Positions 62,976 to 64,000 of a DNA stretch of 64,000 bases are shown here, piece after piece. The stretch comes from JBGPTK01 sp963797765 (lineage in GTDB: Bacteria; Acidobacteriota; Terriglobia; Acidiferrales; UBA7541). The stretch lies in the NCBI GenBank assembly GCA_963797765.1, contig CAWCQU010000002.1:1488001-1552000 (forward strand), in the 5' to 3' direction. Position 1 is the stretch's first letter. The number at the start of each line of letters is the position of its first letter. The translations under genes and the position numbers were made by a program. The notes beneath the pieces were generated by a model. It did not search any database. It saw nothing but the letters and a program-made list of their open reading frames with translations, and was not told where the DNA came from.

Positions 62976-63106
62976 CCGGTCTTTACTCGTACAGCGCGGT
63001 CATTCCGAACGAAGTGAGGAATCCAGAGCAGCCCGGCCAGCGCAAATCGCTTTTCTTCGAAGCTTGGCCTGCAGATTCGGCTCGCCTGCATCAGATCCAG
63101 TTAAAT

Positions 63107-64000
63107 TTATTTTAGGGAGTAGGAACGGTAAAGTGTGTCGCGCTGGGCAGGGATGTATCCGGCATCGCTGATGATGCGGCGCAATTCGGATTCGTTGGTG
63201 CGGTTGCGGACTCCGGCGGCGTAAACCACGTTTTCCTCGATCAAAATGCTGCCCACATCGTCGGCGCCGAATTGCAAGCCGACCTGGCAGACTTTAATTC
63301 CCGGCGTCAGCCAGCTGGATTGGATGTGGTCGATGTTGTCGAGATAGATGCGGCTGATCGCCAGCGTCTTCAAATATTCCACGGCTGTGGCTTCCGGAAC
63401 TTTTTTCCCGAGCGGCGTATTTTCCGGCGCGAAAATCCAGGGAATAAACGCAGTGAAGCCGCCAGTATCCTGCTGGATGCGGCGGACTCGTTCGAGATGG
63501 TTGACGCGGTGGCGAATTTCCTCGCCGCAGCCGAACATCATGGTGGCTGTGGTGCGCATACCCAACGCGTGCGCGGTGCGATGGACCTGTTCCCATTCGT
63601 CCGAAGTGCACTTCAGGCGCGAGATGCGCGCGCGAATTTCGTCGTCCAGAATTTCCGCGCCGCCGCCCGGGATGGAATCGAGGCCTGCGTCGCGCAGCCG
63701 CGAAATTGTTTCGTGCAAATTGAGGCCGGAAACTTCCGCGATATTGGTAATTTCCGGCGCTGAAAAACAGTGCAGGTGAACCTGCGGGTAGCGTTGCTTG
63801 ATCGAACTGAGCAAATTTTCGTAATACTCGATGCGCAGATCGGGATGCAGGCCGCCCTGCATCAGCAATCCCGTGCCGCCCAGTTCCAGCATCTCGTCAA
63901 TTTTTTCGTAGATGGATTCGAAGGAAAGCAGGTAACCGTCTTTCGCGCCCAGCGGCCGGTAAAACGCGCAGAAGGAGCAGTATTCCGTGCAGAAATTCGT
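63107..64000 (-). CDS. mqnC: Cyclic dehypoxanthinyl futalosine synthase, 5' end outside window
   Basis: A radical SAM enzyme of the futalosine menaquinone pathway, lacking its N-terminus at the right edge. Visible are the iron-sulfur cluster cysteines CTEYCSFCAFYRP, then LMQGGLHPDLRIEYYENLL, HCFSAPEITNIA, DSIPGGGAEIL and TATMMFGCGE. This spacing and the GxxPGGGAE segment separate MqnC/MqnE from biotin synthase; FIPWIFAPENTPL and IQSSWLTPG fit MqnC better. It means the host makes menaquinone by the futalosine route. Confidence 0.9.
   Translation of the reverse strand, partial: TNFCTEYCSFCAFYRPLGAKDGYLLSFESIYEKIDEMLELGGTGLLMQGGLHPDLRIEYYENLLSSIKQRYPQVHLHCFSAPEITNIAEVSGLNLHETISRLRDAGLDSIPGGGAEILDDEIRARISRLKCTSDEWEQVHRTAHALGMRTTATMMFGCGEEIRHRVNHLERVRRIQQDTGGFTAFIPWIFAPENTPLGKKVPEATAVEYLKTLAISRIYLDNIDHIQSSWLTPGIKVCQVGLQFGADDVGSILIEENVVYAAGVRNRTNESELRRIISDAGYIPAQRDTLYRSYSLK

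Noticed and set aside
1..64000. CRISPR arrays, prophage or IS elements
   Set aside because: No regularly spaced direct repeats, integrase, transposase or phage structural genes were seen in the coding frames.

Overview
The window is about 64 kb of GC-rich bacterial chromosome, most likely from an Acidobacteriota (soil Terriglobia-like) genome. This is an inference from gene style: secreted M16 and TldD/PmbA protease pairs, a GH18-NodB-GT2 fusion, a cobalamin-controlled TonB receptor with an N-terminal carboxypeptidase-like domain, the futalosine menaquinone gene mqnC, a TPR protein of acidobacterial type, and dispersed hairpin repeats. No phage, IS element, CRISPR array, rRNA or convincing tRNA was seen.

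Layout. 1-6.6 kb (minus strand): TPR protein (cut by the window edge), a Tat-exported molybdopterin oxidoreductase with its cytochrome b partner, a membrane protein, TatA and selB. 6.7-11.9 kb: pyrimidine biosynthesis on divergent units, pyrD-rlpA-pyrF to the left and pyrR-pyrB-pyrC to the right. 12-18.6 kb: PEGA protein, LLM flavin oxidoreductase, orphan HigA, DDN-type protein, a coupled VOC/TIGR02147 pair, thiD, glutamate dehydrogenase. 19-23 kb: ECF sigma/anti-sigma pair, small secreted protein, serS. 23.3-26.1 kb: thiolase and enoyl-CoA hydratase. 26.3-33.2 kb: cobalamin uptake, with riboswitch 1 + terminator + btuFCD, a cyclophilin, then riboswitch 2 + btuB. 33.3-36.4 kb: MerB-like gene, gatB, peroxiredoxin. 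36.6-40.2 kb: panB-DinB-panC. 41-48 kb: envelope glycan genes, CDF transporter, phosphoesterase. 48.3-55.7 kb: two secreted protease pairs. 56-64 kb: hydrolase, redoxin, second ECF sigma module, zinc-ribbon protein, RNase HI, mqnC.

The main discovery candidate is a selenocysteine theme. The window encodes SelB and has two genes whose reading frame is crossed by one in-frame TGA exactly where the family has its catalytic cysteine. One is a BCP-type peroxiredoxin (TPG-U-T, residue 44). The other is an alkylmercury-lyase (MerB)-like protein (residue 157, equivalent to MerB Cys159, with Cys96 and Asp99 conserved). Each TGA is followed at bacterial-SECIS distance by a hairpin whose loop begins G, and the MerB one has a GGUC loop like E. 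coli fdhF. Sec-peroxiredoxins are known; a Sec-containing MerB homologue is one I do not recall being described.

A second oddity is that five genes (cytochrome b, selB, LLM oxidoreductase, serS, tldD-like) are broken by eleven frameshifts. Every one is repaired by removing a single extra base, and in each case the corrected length is an exact number of codons. Because serS is essential, sequence insertion errors are the likeliest cause, but the uniform sign and the concentration in selB deserve a check.
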